NCBI RefSeq assembly: GCF_900099895.1
Contig: NZ_FNDY01000001.1
Location: forward strand, 372,001 to 436,000
DNA: 64,000 nucleotides
Direction of reading: 5' to 3'
Origin: Paenibacillus naphthalenovorans
GTDB lineage: Bacteria; Bacillota; Bacilli; Paenibacillales; NBRC-103111
Shown here in pieces: positions 8,701 through 16,996 of this stretch (position 1 is the first letter of the stretch; each line of letters starts with the position of its first letter). The notes beneath the pieces were generated by a model. The model had not been told where the DNA came from. It searched no databases and saw only the letters and a list, made by a program, of their open reading frames with translations. Made by a program: the position numbers and the translations under genes.

Positions 8701-9171
8701 CAGCAAAAAGAGCCTTATCTCTGTCTGGCCGATTTCTTAAAGCCGGTAGAAAGCGGCGAGATGGATTATGTCGGTTTCCTTGTCGTCACAGCCGGCCATG
8801 GGATCAGCGAATTGGCGGCTGAATGGCGTGAGAAAGGCGATTATCTGCGTTCTCACGCATTGCAGGCGGCCGCTCTTGAAACGGCGGAAGCATTCGCCGA
8901 GCGCATCCATCAAATGATGCGCGACGTATGGGGCTTCCCGGATCCGGCGGAGATGACCATGCAGGAGAGGTTCGGAGCCAAATACCGCGGGCAGCGGTTT
9001 TCGTTCGGTTACCCCGCATGTCCGAACCTGGATGATCAGCAGCAGCTTTTCGCATTGATGCACCCTGAGGATATCGGCGTTCATCTGACGGAAGGCAGCA
9101 TGATGGAGCCAGAGGCTTCCGTATCCGCCATCGTATTTGCACATCCCGATGCCAGATATTTTAACGCCTAA
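5737..9171 (+). CDS. metH: Cobalamin-dependent methionine synthase
   Basis: Transfers a methyl group from 5-methyltetrahydrofolate to homocysteine through B12. The 1144-residue protein has all modules in order. The homocysteine domain starts with DGAMGTMIQQ near residue 20, with zinc cysteines in GLNCATGPE and GGCCGTTPDH. The pterin-binding domain begins VGERTNVLGSRKF. The B12 cap and Rossmann domains carry GDVHDIGKNL, whose His is the lower cobalt ligand. The C-terminal reactivation domain includes RFSFGYPACP. I chose the ATG at 5737 because GAAAGGGG precedes it and homology begins there. It is probably monocistronic, with a terminator after the stop. Confidence 0.97.
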   Translation: MDKSSLQEQLQKKIMILDGAMGTMIQQENLTAEDFGGEELDGCNEILVLTRPDIIRKIHEAYFAAGADIVETNTFGATSVVLAEYGLQDRAREINLAAAKLAIEAANKYSTPEWPRYVAGAMGPTTKTLSVTGGVTFDELIDSYYEQALALIEAGVDALLLETSQDTLNVKAGSIGIRKAFDQMGRKLPLMISGTIEPMGTTLAGQNIESFYISLEHLEPISIGLNCATGPEFMRDHIRTLADIAGTAVSCYPNAGLPDENGNYHESPETLAMKMAGFAEQGWLNIAGGCCGTTPDHIRALAETLSSYKPRVHRGTHPPAVSGIETVYIEDANRPYMVGERTNVLGSRKFKRLIAEGKYEEASEIARAQVKGGAHVIDVCLQDPDRDEMADMQKFLELVVKKVKVPLMLDSTDHRVIELGLKYSQGKAIINSINLEDGEEKFEKVVPLIHKYGAAAVVGTIDERGQAITAKDKLEVARRSYDLLVNKYGMNPNDIIFDPLVFPVGTGDQQYIGSAKETIDGIRMIKEAMPDTETILGLSNVSFGLPEAGREVLNAVFLYHCTKAGLDYAIVNTEKLERYASIPEEERRLAENLIYDTNDDTLAAFVAHFRSKKVEKKEKISNLTLEERLASYVVEGTKEGLIPDLNDALQKYSPLEIINGPLMKGMEEVGRLFNNNELIVAEVLQSAEVMKASVSHLEQFMEKTESAVKGKIILATVKGDVHDIGKNLVEIILSNNGYKIINLGIKVPPEQLIEAYRKEKADAIGLSGLLVKSAQQMIVTAQDLKNAGIDVPILVGGAALTRKFTKTRIAPEYDGLVLYAKDAMDGLEIANKLSDPEQKQQLIRELRESMESDVKESGRKEEQMPELTRVKVSTLDRTVPVQQPPDLERRVLRDYPISHLMPYINMQMLLGHHLGLKGKVDRLLAEKDPKAVQLKETVDQILFEAQREGIIKAHGMYRFFPAQADGDDVLVYDPEDHTKVLQKFSFPRQQKEPYLCLADFLKPVESGEMDYVGFLVVTAGHGISELAAEWREKGDYLRSHALQAAALETAEAFAERIHQMMRDVWGFPDPAEMTMQERFGAKYRGQRFSFGYPACPNLDDQQQLFALMHPEDIGVHLTEGSMMEPEASVSAIVFAHPDARYFNA

Positions 9172-9197
9172 AGCCGATTTGGGGTATGCTATACAGG

Positions 9198-9224
9198 GTG
9201 GAGCGTGAACGCTCCACTCTTTTC
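9198..9224 (+). terminator. metH terminator
   Basis: GTGGAGCG (9198-9205) and CGCTCCAC (9210-9217) form an 8-bp stem with a TGAA loop, followed by TCTTTTC. Confidence 0.8.
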
Positions 9225-9261
9225 ACTGATTGGACTTTAACGAAACGGGAGTCGATGGATA

Positions 9262-10212
9262 TTGGAACTTTATTTTCTGGGAACGGGTGCCGGAATGCCT
9301 TCCAAGGAACGTAATGTTACCTCCGTGATGCTGAATCTGCTGGCGGAGAGAAACGTCTATTGGATGTTCGATTGCGGGGAAGGAACGCAGCATCAGGTGC
9401 TCAGGGCTCCGGTCAAAATCAGCAAGCTGGAAAAGCTGTTTATTACCCATCTGCACGGAGATCACATCTATGGTATTCCCGGTTTGATGTCAAGCCGATC
9501 CTACCAAGGGGGAGAGAGTCCCTTTACCATTTACGGTCCAAAGGGAATTAAAGAATTCATTGAAACGGCGCTTCGTGTGAGCGATTCCCATCTGAGTTAT
9601 GAGATCGACATCGTAGAATTTAAAGAATCGGAGCCGTTCCTTGTATTTGAAGACGAGCAGCTGACCGTTACGGCGGCCCCTCTGGTGCACCGCATTGACA
9701 GCTATGGTTATCGCATAACCGAAAAACCGCAAAAAGGAAAGCTGGATGCAGCCCGTTTGAAGGAGCTTGGACTTTCCTCGGGACCACTGTTCGGCAAAAT
9801 CAAGAACGGAGAAAACATCGAACTGCCGGATGGCAAGGTGCTGTATGCACAGGAGTTTATCGGTCCATCCATTCCCGGCCGCACGGTGACGATATTGGGC
9901 GATACCCAGCCGTGCACTCATGCGGTGAAGCTTGCAGAGGCTGCGGATGTGCTTGTCCATGAAGCGACATTTGCGGAGCAGAGAAAAGAGATGGCTGTAA
10001 AATATGATCATTCGACGGCGATCGACGCCGCACGTACAGCCCGGGAGGCCGGTGCGAAAACGTTAATTTTGACGCACATTAGTTCGCGTTATCAAGGTGA
10101 GCTGGCGGAACAATTAACGGCGGAGGCTCGTACTGTCCATGAGGAGACGTACCTGGCCTATGATCATTTTCGTTTTGAAATCCCTGTATCGCGGAGATCA
10201 ACGAATGCATAG
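9262..10212 (+). CDS. rnz: Ribonuclease Z (tRNA 3' endonuclease)
   Basis: Endonuclease that trims the 3' trailer from tRNA precursors. The 316-residue metallo-beta-lactamase-fold protein shows the zinc motif HLHGDHIYGIPG near residue 63. Further metal ligands are His in APLVHRIDSYGY, Asp in ILGDTQPC and His in LILTHISSRY, and the exosite segment lies between. Translation starts at TTG (9262) behind GGGAG; no ATG fits the conserved start ELYFLGTGAGMPS. A convergent hairpin separates it from tlp. Confidence 0.96.
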   Translation: MELYFLGTGAGMPSKERNVTSVMLNLLAERNVYWMFDCGEGTQHQVLRAPVKISKLEKLFITHLHGDHIYGIPGLMSSRSYQGGESPFTIYGPKGIKEFIETALRVSDSHLSYEIDIVEFKESEPFLVFEDEQLTVTAAPLVHRIDSYGYRITEKPQKGKLDAARLKELGLSSGPLFGKIKNGENIELPDGKVLYAQEFIGPSIPGRTVTILGDTQPCTHAVKLAEAADVLVHEATFAEQRKEMAVKYDHSTAIDAARTAREAGAKTLILTHISSRYQGELAEQLTAEARTVHEETYLAYDHFRFEIPVSRRSTNA

Positions 10213-10226
10213 CCGCAAAGCTAATA

Positions 10227-10255
10227 ACCTCCTCCCCTTTGAAGGGGGAGGAGGT
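10227..10255. terminator. Convergent terminator between rnz and tlp
   Basis: CCTCCTCCCC (10228-10237) pairs perfectly with GGGGAGGAGG (10245-10254) around a short loop. It serves two genes that converge here. Confidence 0.8.
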
Positions 10256-10266
10256 ATTTATGCGGT

Positions 10267-10494
10267 TTACTCTTCGTTCTGTTCGTTTGCTTCGTCTTTG
10301 ATTTCGGAACGGAACGCGGCTAAGCTTTCACGGCGGCGGTCATTTTTGGATTCGATCTGTTGCTGTTCCTCCGGGCTGATTTCCTCGGCATGCTCGTCCA
10401 AATAGGCTTCAGTCTCTTCAATGTTTTCGATGGTGTGATTAATGTTTTTTTGCAGGTGTTCTACGTTGTCCGCACGATTGTCCGGCTTGGCCAT
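10267..10494 (-). CDS. tlp: Small acid-soluble spore protein Tlp
   Basis: Minor spore-core protein of the Tlp family, made in the forespore. The 75-residue sequence is highly charged and matches the family pattern DNRADNVEHLQKNINHTIEN, with ENIEETEAYLDEH and RRRESLAAFRSEIKDE after it. There is no Cys motif; the historical name thioredoxin-like is misleading. GGGAG lies upstream of the ATG. It indicates an endospore former and is expected to depend on sigma G, although I did not resolve that promoter. Confidence 0.92.
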   Translation of the reverse strand: MAKPDNRADNVEHLQKNINHTIENIEETEAYLDEHAEEISPEEQQQIESKNDRRRESLAAFRSEIKDEANEQNEE

Positions 10495-10629
10495 GATGAT
10501 TCAACTCCCGTTTTGGTTAGTGTCAATACGTTAGTGGCATTGCGCCAATTTTACGATACCACCCGAAAGGGCAAATTATGCATACGGCGAGTCCGGTATA
10601 CGGCCATCATTGGAAGGAGTACGAAAATT

Positions 10630-11004
10630 ATGATGGGATTTGCCATATTACTTGTTTTTTATATGCTGGGAACGGTACTTCATGAAGGGTTCGGAGTGCC
10701 TTTACCCGCCAATGTTATTGGCTTGATTCTATTTACGCTCAGCTTATTTCTGAAAATCGTTAAGGTGTCATGGGTGGAAGAGGCAAGCCAGTTCCTGATT
10801 CGGCATATGCTCCTGTTATTTGCGCCGATTGTGGCTGGAACGATGGTGTTTTTCTCCTTGATCGGGAAGCAGGCGCTGACGATCGTGATCAGTCTGTTCA
10901 TGAGTACGTTCGGCGTGCTGCTTTTCACCGGTTGGACGGTGAAGCTGATGAGCGGCAGGAAGATGAAAGAAGGAGAACGCCGTTATGACCGTTCAAGAGC
11001 TTAG
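10630..11004 (+). CDS. cidA: CidA/LrgA family membrane protein
   Basis: Holin-like membrane protein of the CidA/LrgA family, linked to control of murein hydrolases and to overflow metabolism and pyruvate. The 124 residues form four hydrophobic segments with the family motif GVPLPANVIGLILF near residue 23 and a basic tail. The ATG at 10630 follows GGAAGGAG; longer in-frame versions lack a ribosome site. It overlaps the LrgB-like gene by 20 bp, the standard gene pair. Confidence 0.9.
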   Translation: MMGFAILLVFYMLGTVLHEGFGVPLPANVIGLILFTLSLFLKIVKVSWVEEASQFLIRHMLLLFAPIVAGTMVFFSLIGKQALTIVISLFMSTFGVLLFTGWTVKLMSGRKMKEGERRYDRSRA

Positions 11005-11677
11005 CGCCGAGCCGTTATTCGGCATTTCGTTAACGGTGATCGCTTATGCCGTCGCTTTAAAGTGCCAGCAAAAGTGGAAAGGGCTGCATCCGCTTCTTAT
11101 CTCGTCTATCCTGATCATTGCGGTGCTGATGTTGATGCGGATCCCTTATGAAGCCTATAAAAAGGGCGGGGACTACATCGTTTTCCTGCTCGGTCCGGCT
11201 ACAGTCGCGCTGGGTGTCCCTCTTTACAAGAACGCCCAGCGAATTGGACGGAACTTTTTGCCTATCATCACTGGCGTTACCGTAGGCTCAGTAAGTGCGC
11301 TGATGATGTCGGCCGGGCTAGTCTGGAGCTTGGGAGGCAGCCGCGAGCTGCTGATCACGATGATGCCCAAGTCCGTGACTTCCCCGGTAGCTATGGAAAT
11401 TGCACGACAAGCAGGGGGCATACCCGAGCTCGCGGCGGCAATGACGGTGTTGACGGGACTGATCGGAAGTTTGCTCGGACCGGCTTTGCTGCGTTTGGCC
11501 GGGGTAAGAGAGGATATTTCACTCGGCACGGCCATCGGTACCGCCGCCCACGGCATCGGTACAGCCCGGATGATCCGGGACTCGGAGCTGGCAGGAAGCA
11601 TTAGTGGGTTTGCCATGGGAGTAACGGCGATTATCACCAGCGTACTTTTCGTCCCGATATATATTTGGTTCAAATAG
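10985..11677 (+). CDS. cidB: LrgB/CidB family membrane protein
   Basis: Partner of CidA, 230 residues with about seven membrane segments. The family signature is clear in LLGPATVALGVPLYKN (about residue 69), SVTSPVAMEIARQAGG (about 134) and GTAAHGIGTARMI (about 186). Together the pair is thought to modulate autolysis or to export small metabolites. No LytSR-type or LysR-type regulator is adjacent. RBS GAAGGAG lies within the end of cidA. Confidence 0.92.
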   Translation: MTVQELSAEPLFGISLTVIAYAVALKCQQKWKGLHPLLISSILIIAVLMLMRIPYEAYKKGGDYIVFLLGPATVALGVPLYKNAQRIGRNFLPIITGVTVGSVSALMMSAGLVWSLGGSRELLITMMPKSVTSPVAMEIARQAGGIPELAAAMTVLTGLIGSLLGPALLRLAGVREDISLGTAIGTAAHGIGTARMIRDSELAGSISGFAMGVTAIITSVLFVPIYIWFK

Positions 11678-11792
11678 ACGAATGCGTTCCGGAACCAAGG
11701 GAGAAGAAGAGGTTTAGATTCACAAAAAAGTATGAAGAACAGGGGATTGGGCAAGAATAGTTGCAGTAAAAATGTGGAGGAGGGATTGCGGT

Positions 11793-12008
11793 ATGGCTTT
11801 CACAAGTCAGGATATCGCCGTCATAGAACAGGCTCTGCAAATCGCAATTCGTTCGCAGGGCGAAGAATCAGAGGCATGGAAATTTCATGAAGTGCTGGAC
11901 AAGCTCAAAACGAATGCGGCAGCAGCTATGGTATCGCCCCCTTTACAGACGACGGCTTCTCAAGACAGGCTTCGTTACGATTACGATGATTCCTCTGATT
12001 TGCTCTAA
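11793..12008 (+). CDS. Small conserved hypothetical protein
   Basis: A protein of 71 residues starting at the ATG 11793 behind GGAGGAGGG. It has an amphipathic helical first half (QDIAVIEQALQIAIRSQ) and a low-complexity acidic tail (RYDYDDSSDLL). I do not recognise a family. The strong ribosome site and the terminator after it support a real gene. Confidence 0.65.
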   Translation: MAFTSQDIAVIEQALQIAIRSQGEESEAWKFHEVLDKLKTNAAAAMVSPPLQTTASQDRLRYDYDDSSDLL

Positions 12009-12114
12009 GGGTTTTCCTAATTGCCCGGGAAAGCGCAGGAAGTGACACAATCCTGCGCGGCCATGGGTGCCGGCAAGGGTAATATTCAACATCTTTCGCG
12101 TTTAAGTAAAAAAG

Positions 12115-12154
12115 ACCTGAGCCGAAACCCATCGGCTCGGGTTATATTTTTATT
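12115..12154 (+). terminator. Terminator after the small protein gene
   Basis: ACCTGAGCCGA (12115-12125) pairs with TCGGCTCGGGT (12132-12142) with one G-U pair, followed by TTATATTTTTATTT. Between here and the mrfA promoter (12155-12340) I see only AT-rich DNA without a gene. Confidence 0.85.
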
Positions 12155-12340
12155 TCAGGGAAAAATAGGCCGTGCGGCAAGGATCACGATAAAGACTGCC
12201 ATAGGGTGACGTCTGGGCTAATCCTTTCAAAAATCTTATCATATAAATATTTTATGATGTTAAATATTATTAAGGCTGTGAAATCCGCCGGCATATGTCA
12301 TTGCTAAAAGGTCTTTTGGCAGATCAAATGCAAAAAGGAA

Positions 12341-12369
12341 TTGTAATACGAACATGTATTCTATATAAT
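12341..12369 (+). promoter_or_regulatory. mrfA promoter with LexA-like sequence
   Basis: TTGTAA (12341-12346) and TATAAT (12364-12369) are separated by 17 bp. The spacer contains CGAACATGTATTCT (12349-12362), which differs at two positions from the Bacillus LexA consensus. The weak half is ATTC instead of GTTC. Confidence 0.65.
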
Positions 12370-12403
12370 GGTAGTAACGCTGCCGTCAAAAGGAGTCGAA
12401 AAG

Positions 12404-14689
12404 ATGAACCCATTGACCGGAAAGGTTGCTTCCATAAATGAATTGATAGATTTGATCAAGGCGACGCCTGAGCTGATGTCTCAGGTGACGCACTGGCATA
12501 CGATTCCGCCTCGGGAAGGGCGGTACGAGCCGTTCCCTGACGAGTTAAATCCGCTTCTGCGAGAAGCGCTTGAGACAAGAGGAATCGAAAAGCTGTATAC
12601 ACACCAAGCCTACTCCTTCCGTGAAGTGAGCGCCGGACGGAACGTCGTTACGGTGACGCCTACGGCATCCGGGAAGACGCTTTGCTACAACCTTCCTGTG
12701 CTGCAGGAAATATTGAAGGATGAGAGCGCGCGGGCGCTCTATTTGTTTCCGACCAAAGCGCTGGCCCAGGACCAGGTTGCCGAGCTGCAGGAGCTTGCGA
12801 ATGTTATGGGAGCGGATATTAAGACGCACACGTACGATGGGGATACGCCGCCCGCCGTGCGCCAGGCGATCCGCAACGCCGGACATATCGTAGTGACGAA
12901 TCCGGATATGCTCCATTCCGCAATACTTCCTCACCATACCAAATGGGTGAAGCTGTTTGAAAATATCCGATTTATCGTGATTGACGAAGTTCACTCCTAC
13001 CGGGGAGTATTCGGCAGCCATGTCGCCAATGTCATCCGGAGATTGAAGCGAATCTGCCGTTTTTATGGCTCCAATCCGCAGTTTATCTGTGCTTCCGCAA
13101 CGGTCGATAACCCGAAGGAGCATGCGGAACGCCTGATTGGCGAACCAGTGGCGCTGGTGGATGACAATGGGGCGCCATCGGGAGAAAAGCACTTTGTGTT
13201 TTATAACCCGCCCGTCGTCAACGAGCAGCTGGGCATCCGCAAGAGCAGCGTGCTGGAGACGCGAAAGCTTGCCGGCCTGCTGCTGAAGCAGGGTATTCAG
13301 ACGATTGTGTTTGCGCGCAGCCGCGTGCGGGTGGAGATCCTTCTTACATATCTGCAGGAGCTTGTCGCCCACGAGTTGGGCGCCAAATCGATACGCGGCT
13401 ACCGCGGCGGCTATTTGCCCAAGCTGAGGCGCGAGATCGAGCGGGGGCTGCGCAGCGGGGAAATCCGCGGTGTTGTGAGCACGAACGCGCTCGAGCTCGG
13501 CATCGATATCGGGCAGCTTCAGGCGTGCGTATTAAACGGATATCCGGGAACGATCGCCAGCACATGGCAGCAGTCGGGCCGCGCCGGCCGCAGACAGGAG
13601 AGCTCGATTACGTTTCTTGTGGCGAGCAGCAATCCGCTGGATCAATACATGATCCAAAACCCCCAGTATTTCTTTGAACGCCCGCCGGAGCAGGCGCGGA
13701 TCAGTCCGGACAACCTTATCATCCTGGTGGATCATGTGAAGTGCGCCGCATATGAGCTTCCCTTCGAGGAGAATGAGAAGTTCGGGGACGAATCGCTTAA
13801 GGACATTTTGGAGTTTTTGACGGAGGAGCGGATACTGCACCGGGTAAAGAACCGTTGGCATTGGATGGAGCAGTCGTTTCCGGCGCACGATATCAGCTTG
13901 CGCTCCGCCGCGCAGGAAAATTTTATTATCATCGATATGACCAACGGTGCGCGTGTTCTCGGCGAGGTAGACAGGTTCAGCGCGCCAACGCTGATCCATG
14001 AAGAAGCGATCTATATTCACGAGGGCGTGCAGTTTCAAGTGGAGAAGCTGGATTATGAAGAGAAGAAAGCGTATGTCCGCGAAGTGAACGTCGATTACTT
14101 TACGGACGCCAATCTGGCGGTTCAGTTGAAGGTGCTGCACGTTCATCGGGAAGCGGCCGAGAGGGGACTGCTGAGGCAGTATGGAGAAGTGACGGTAAAC
14201 GCAAAAGCGACGATTTTCAAAAAAATCAAGCTGGGGACTCATGAAAACATTGGATCTGGACCGATTCATCTGCCTGAGGAAGAACTGCACACCAGCTCCT
14301 ACTGGTTCACATTTGATGAAGAAGCGGCTTCCGGGATGACGGCGAACGATATGCAGTTTGCGCTTCTCGGGCTGTCCAACGTCCTGGTGCATATCGCTCC
14401 GCTGTATTTGATGTGCGACCCGCAGGATATCCGCGTCGTCCCGCAGGTAAAAGCCGTGCATAACAAGCAGCCGACGATCTTCTTCTATGATCGGTATCCG
14501 GGCGGTGTAGGTCTCAGTGAACGGCTCTACGAAGTGCATGGTAAGCTGCTTGCCGAAGCGCAGCGGCTTATTTCTTCATGCGGCTGCCTTAGCGGCTGCC
14601 CGGCTTGTGTCGGTCCGATCGAGGAAGTGGGGATGACCGGGAAGCAGCTGTCGCTTGGCTTGCTGCGTCGACTGGAGGGAGCGGGATGA
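12404..14689 (+). CDS. mrfA: MrfA, DEAD/DEAH helicase with DUF1998
   Basis: 3'-to-5' DNA helicase of the MrfA (YprA) family, which in B. subtilis repairs mitomycin C damage independently of UvrABC. The 761 residues show Walker A TPTASGKTLCYNL (about residue 86), the DEVH box VIDEVHSY, motif III ASATVDNP and the second RecA lobe with GRAGRRQESS. The C-terminal DUF1998/MZB region has four cysteines in SSCGCLSGCPACVG that bind zinc. The ATG at 12404 follows AAGGAG. It overlaps mrfB by 4 bp (ATGA), so the two are translationally coupled. Confidence 0.94.
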   Translation: MNPLTGKVASINELIDLIKATPELMSQVTHWHTIPPREGRYEPFPDELNPLLREALETRGIEKLYTHQAYSFREVSAGRNVVTVTPTASGKTLCYNLPVLQEILKDESARALYLFPTKALAQDQVAELQELANVMGADIKTHTYDGDTPPAVRQAIRNAGHIVVTNPDMLHSAILPHHTKWVKLFENIRFIVIDEVHSYRGVFGSHVANVIRRLKRICRFYGSNPQFICASATVDNPKEHAERLIGEPVALVDDNGAPSGEKHFVFYNPPVVNEQLGIRKSSVLETRKLAGLLLKQGIQTIVFARSRVRVEILLTYLQELVAHELGAKSIRGYRGGYLPKLRREIERGLRSGEIRGVVSTNALELGIDIGQLQACVLNGYPGTIASTWQQSGRAGRRQESSITFLVASSNPLDQYMIQNPQYFFERPPEQARISPDNLIILVDHVKCAAYELPFEENEKFGDESLKDILEFLTEERILHRVKNRWHWMEQSFPAHDISLRSAAQENFIIIDMTNGARVLGEVDRFSAPTLIHEEAIYIHEGVQFQVEKLDYEEKKAYVREVNVDYFTDANLAVQLKVLHVHREAAERGLLRQYGEVTVNAKATIFKKIKLGTHENIGSGPIHLPEEELHTSSYWFTFDEEAASGMTANDMQFALLGLSNVLVHIAPLYLMCDPQDIRVVPQVKAVHNKQPTIFFYDRYPGGVGLSERLYEVHGKLLAEAQRLISSCGCLSGCPACVGPIEEVGMTGKQLSLGLLRRLEGAG

Positions 14690-16110
14690 GCTCGCTCAGG
14701 GAAAGGCTGTTGCGGCATAAGCGGCCTGAGGAGACGGCCGTGCCGGTCACTCCAAGCGAAAATCCTTCTACGGACGAGTGGAGTGCGGTTGGCGCGGTCA
14801 TGGAACAAAGCGAATGGGGCGATTTCGTGCTGCGCCGGAATACCTATGAGGCCGAATACCGGCACGGCGGGAGCCGGCTGGGAGATTTGGCAAACAGCGG
14901 GGATGAGCTTTGGCGTTTGCTGGCTGCCAAAGAACCGGGGACCGGTTCTGCCGAAACGTCGGGCATGCCGCACGAACGCCTTCTTTTCATGGATACGGAA
15001 ACGACCGGTCTGGGCCATGGCGCCGGCAATGTCCCTTTCATGATCGGGATCGGGTTCTATGAAGGGGACCGTTTCACGGTCGAGCAAATGCTGATCCGGC
15101 ATCCCGGGGAAGAAGCGGCCATGCTTGGTTACCTTCAAAACAAGCTGAAAAGCCGTCCGGTGCTTATTTCTTATAACGGCAAATCGTTTGACTGGCCCAT
15201 CGTCAAGAACCGGTACATTATGAACCGGATGCCGCTGCAGGCGGAGCCCGCAGGGCATATCGATTTTTTGTATCCGTCCCGAAGCTTATGGAAGCATACG
15301 CTGCCGTCCTGCCGATTAGGCCATATCGAGGAGGAGCGGCTGGGCGTGTACCGGGACAACGATGTCCCGGGATCGCTGGCGCCGGCGCTTTATTTTAAAT
15401 ATTTGGCAGAGCGGGACCCTGAGATTTTAAAGGGCGTATTTGTTCACAACGAGCTGGACGTTCTATCGTTGGCCGGGTTGGCCGTGCATTTTGCCGCCTT
15501 GCTGAGCGGAAAGCTGGATTGGATGCATGCCCGTGAATTCGGCAGGGAAGAGTGGTTCCGGCTCGGGCTGTGGCTGGATAAAATCGGGATGAGGGCGCAG
15601 GCCGACGAGGCTTTGAGCGCGTTAGCGGAGGAACTTCTATCAGACATTGCCCAAAGAGAAACAGGCGAAGTGGATGCTTGCCTGCTGCCTCTGGCTCAAT
15701 TTTTCAAGCGGCGGCGTATGCTGTCTGAGGCATGCCTGCTTTGGAAGCATTATATCGCCTGCAAGGGCGGAAGCCGAACCGCATCCTTGGAGCCTTATAT
15801 AGAGCTGTCTATGTATTACGAACATAAAGCCAAGGAGTGGAAGCCGGCTTTGGAGTACGCTCAGCTGGCACTCGATCTCGTATGGCGCCAAGGCGCGCTA
15901 AAGCGCAGCGGAAACCGGACGGGAGCCGTGAGACGGGAAGCTGGGTCGAAGGAGGCGGGGAACGAAGCGGCAGAACTGGAAAAAAGGATTGAACGGCTGA
16001 AAAGAAAGTCGGCTTCATCCACCACTTCCGTTTGGTCTCCTTCCGTGACGAAGCCATCAAGAAAACGGCAGCCCGCCCCCGGATTCGAGCAGTTGTCGAT
16101 GCCTCTTTAA
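14686..16110 (+). CDS. mrfB: MrfB, DnaQ-like exonuclease
   Basis: Partner of MrfA (YprB family), 474 residues. The RNase H-like DEDD exonuclease fold begins at FMDTETTGLGHGAGN (Asp and Glu near residues 104 and 106), continues with ISYNGKSFDWPIVKNRY, and ends with NELDVLSLAGLAVHF. The C-terminal third is helical and looks like TPR repeats. It contains a basic low-complexity linker rich in Arg, Lys and Gly before the end. The start overlaps the mrfA stop (ATGA), so longer frames are not used. Confidence 0.92.
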   Translation: MSSLRERLLRHKRPEETAVPVTPSENPSTDEWSAVGAVMEQSEWGDFVLRRNTYEAEYRHGGSRLGDLANSGDELWRLLAAKEPGTGSAETSGMPHERLLFMDTETTGLGHGAGNVPFMIGIGFYEGDRFTVEQMLIRHPGEEAAMLGYLQNKLKSRPVLISYNGKSFDWPIVKNRYIMNRMPLQAEPAGHIDFLYPSRSLWKHTLPSCRLGHIEEERLGVYRDNDVPGSLAPALYFKYLAERDPEILKGVFVHNELDVLSLAGLAVHFAALLSGKLDWMHAREFGREEWFRLGLWLDKIGMRAQADEALSALAEELLSDIAQRETGEVDACLLPLAQFFKRRRMLSEACLLWKHYIACKGGSRTASLEPYIELSMYYEHKAKEWKPALEYAQLALDLVWRQGALKRSGNRTGAVRREAGSKEAGNEAAELEKRIERLKRKSASSTTSVWSPSVTKPSRKRQPAPGFEQLSMPL

Positions 16111-16174
16111 GGTATAATTTCCCTTCCTCTTGGAAATCTAGTGAAAGATCGAAAAGTTGAGGAAGGTGAAGTCG

Positions 16175-16984
16175 TTGCCGGAGCTGCCTGAAATGGAAAA
16201 TTACCGCATCCTGCTGAACGGACGAATCGCAGGACGGACGATTACCGGCACGGAGATTGGACGCGAAAAGTCGATCAACGTATCTCCGCTGCGGTTTGAA
16301 CGCGAACTGACAGGCCAAGCGGTCCGGACGGTGGATCGCAGAGCCAAGCATCTGCTGTTTCCTTTGACCTCAGGCAAAGTCCTGGTGCTCCATTTGATGC
16401 TGGGGGGCATGATATTTTATGGCACGATGGAAGAAGCGCCTGAGCGAACCGTTCAGGTGCGGATCGATTTTGGAGACCGGCATTTGTTTTGCATAGGACT
16501 CCGCCTGGGATATTTGCATCTTTATGAGGCCGAGGAAGCTTCCGCCCTTATGGAAAAGCTCGGGCCGGAACCGCTCGATCCCGGCTTTACCGCGGAGAGG
16601 TTTGAAGAACGGCTGCGAGTGAAGAGAGGCACACTCAAAAGCAATCTGGCGGATCAAAGCTTGTTGGCGGGTATCGGAAACTGCTACAGTGATGAAATTT
16701 GCTTTCATGCCGGACTGCTGCCTTCAAGACGTCCGTTCGATTTAACCTCTCTGGAGTTTGGCCGGCTGTACCGGTCCATGAGAGAAGTGCTGATCGAGGC
16801 GACGCATTATGGCGGGTATATGGAAATGCCGCTTTTTACGGGAGATACGTTAACTGGAGGCTTCGACAGCCGATGCCGCGTATATGACCGTGAGGGGGAG
16901 CCGTGCGTACGCTGCGGACGTCCTATCGTGAGGCAGGATGTCTCCTCGAAGAAATCCTTTTGCTGCCTGGGCTGCCAGCGGTAA
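16175..16984 (+). CDS. Fpg/Nei-family DNA glycosylase
   Basis: Base excision repair glycosylase with AP-lyase activity. The family needs Pro directly after the initiator Met, and here only the TTG at 16175 gives PELPEMENY; AGGAAGGTG precedes it. The Schiff-base Pro, the catalytic Glu next to it and the Lys in RRAKHLLF (about residue 53) are present. The helix-two-turn-helix has NLADQSLLAGIGNCYSDEI. The C-terminal zinc finger uses CVRC and CLGC. At 269 residues it is close to Fpg (MutM) length. The finger sequence departs from classic Fpg, so lesion preference is open. It lies between mrfB and nfo. Confidence 0.9.
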   Translation: MPELPEMENYRILLNGRIAGRTITGTEIGREKSINVSPLRFERELTGQAVRTVDRRAKHLLFPLTSGKVLVLHLMLGGMIFYGTMEEAPERTVQVRIDFGDRHLFCIGLRLGYLHLYEAEEASALMEKLGPEPLDPGFTAERFEERLRVKRGTLKSNLADQSLLAGIGNCYSDEICFHAGLLPSRRPFDLTSLEFGRLYRSMREVLIEATHYGGYMEMPLFTGDTLTGGFDSRCRVYDREGEPCVRCGRPIVRQDVSSKKSFCCLGCQR

Positions 16985-16996
16985 GGGGGAGAGGAC

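Noticed and set aside
13532-14539. Long minus-strand frame inside mrfA
   Set aside because: Shadow of the GC-rich third positions of mrfA; no independent evidence.
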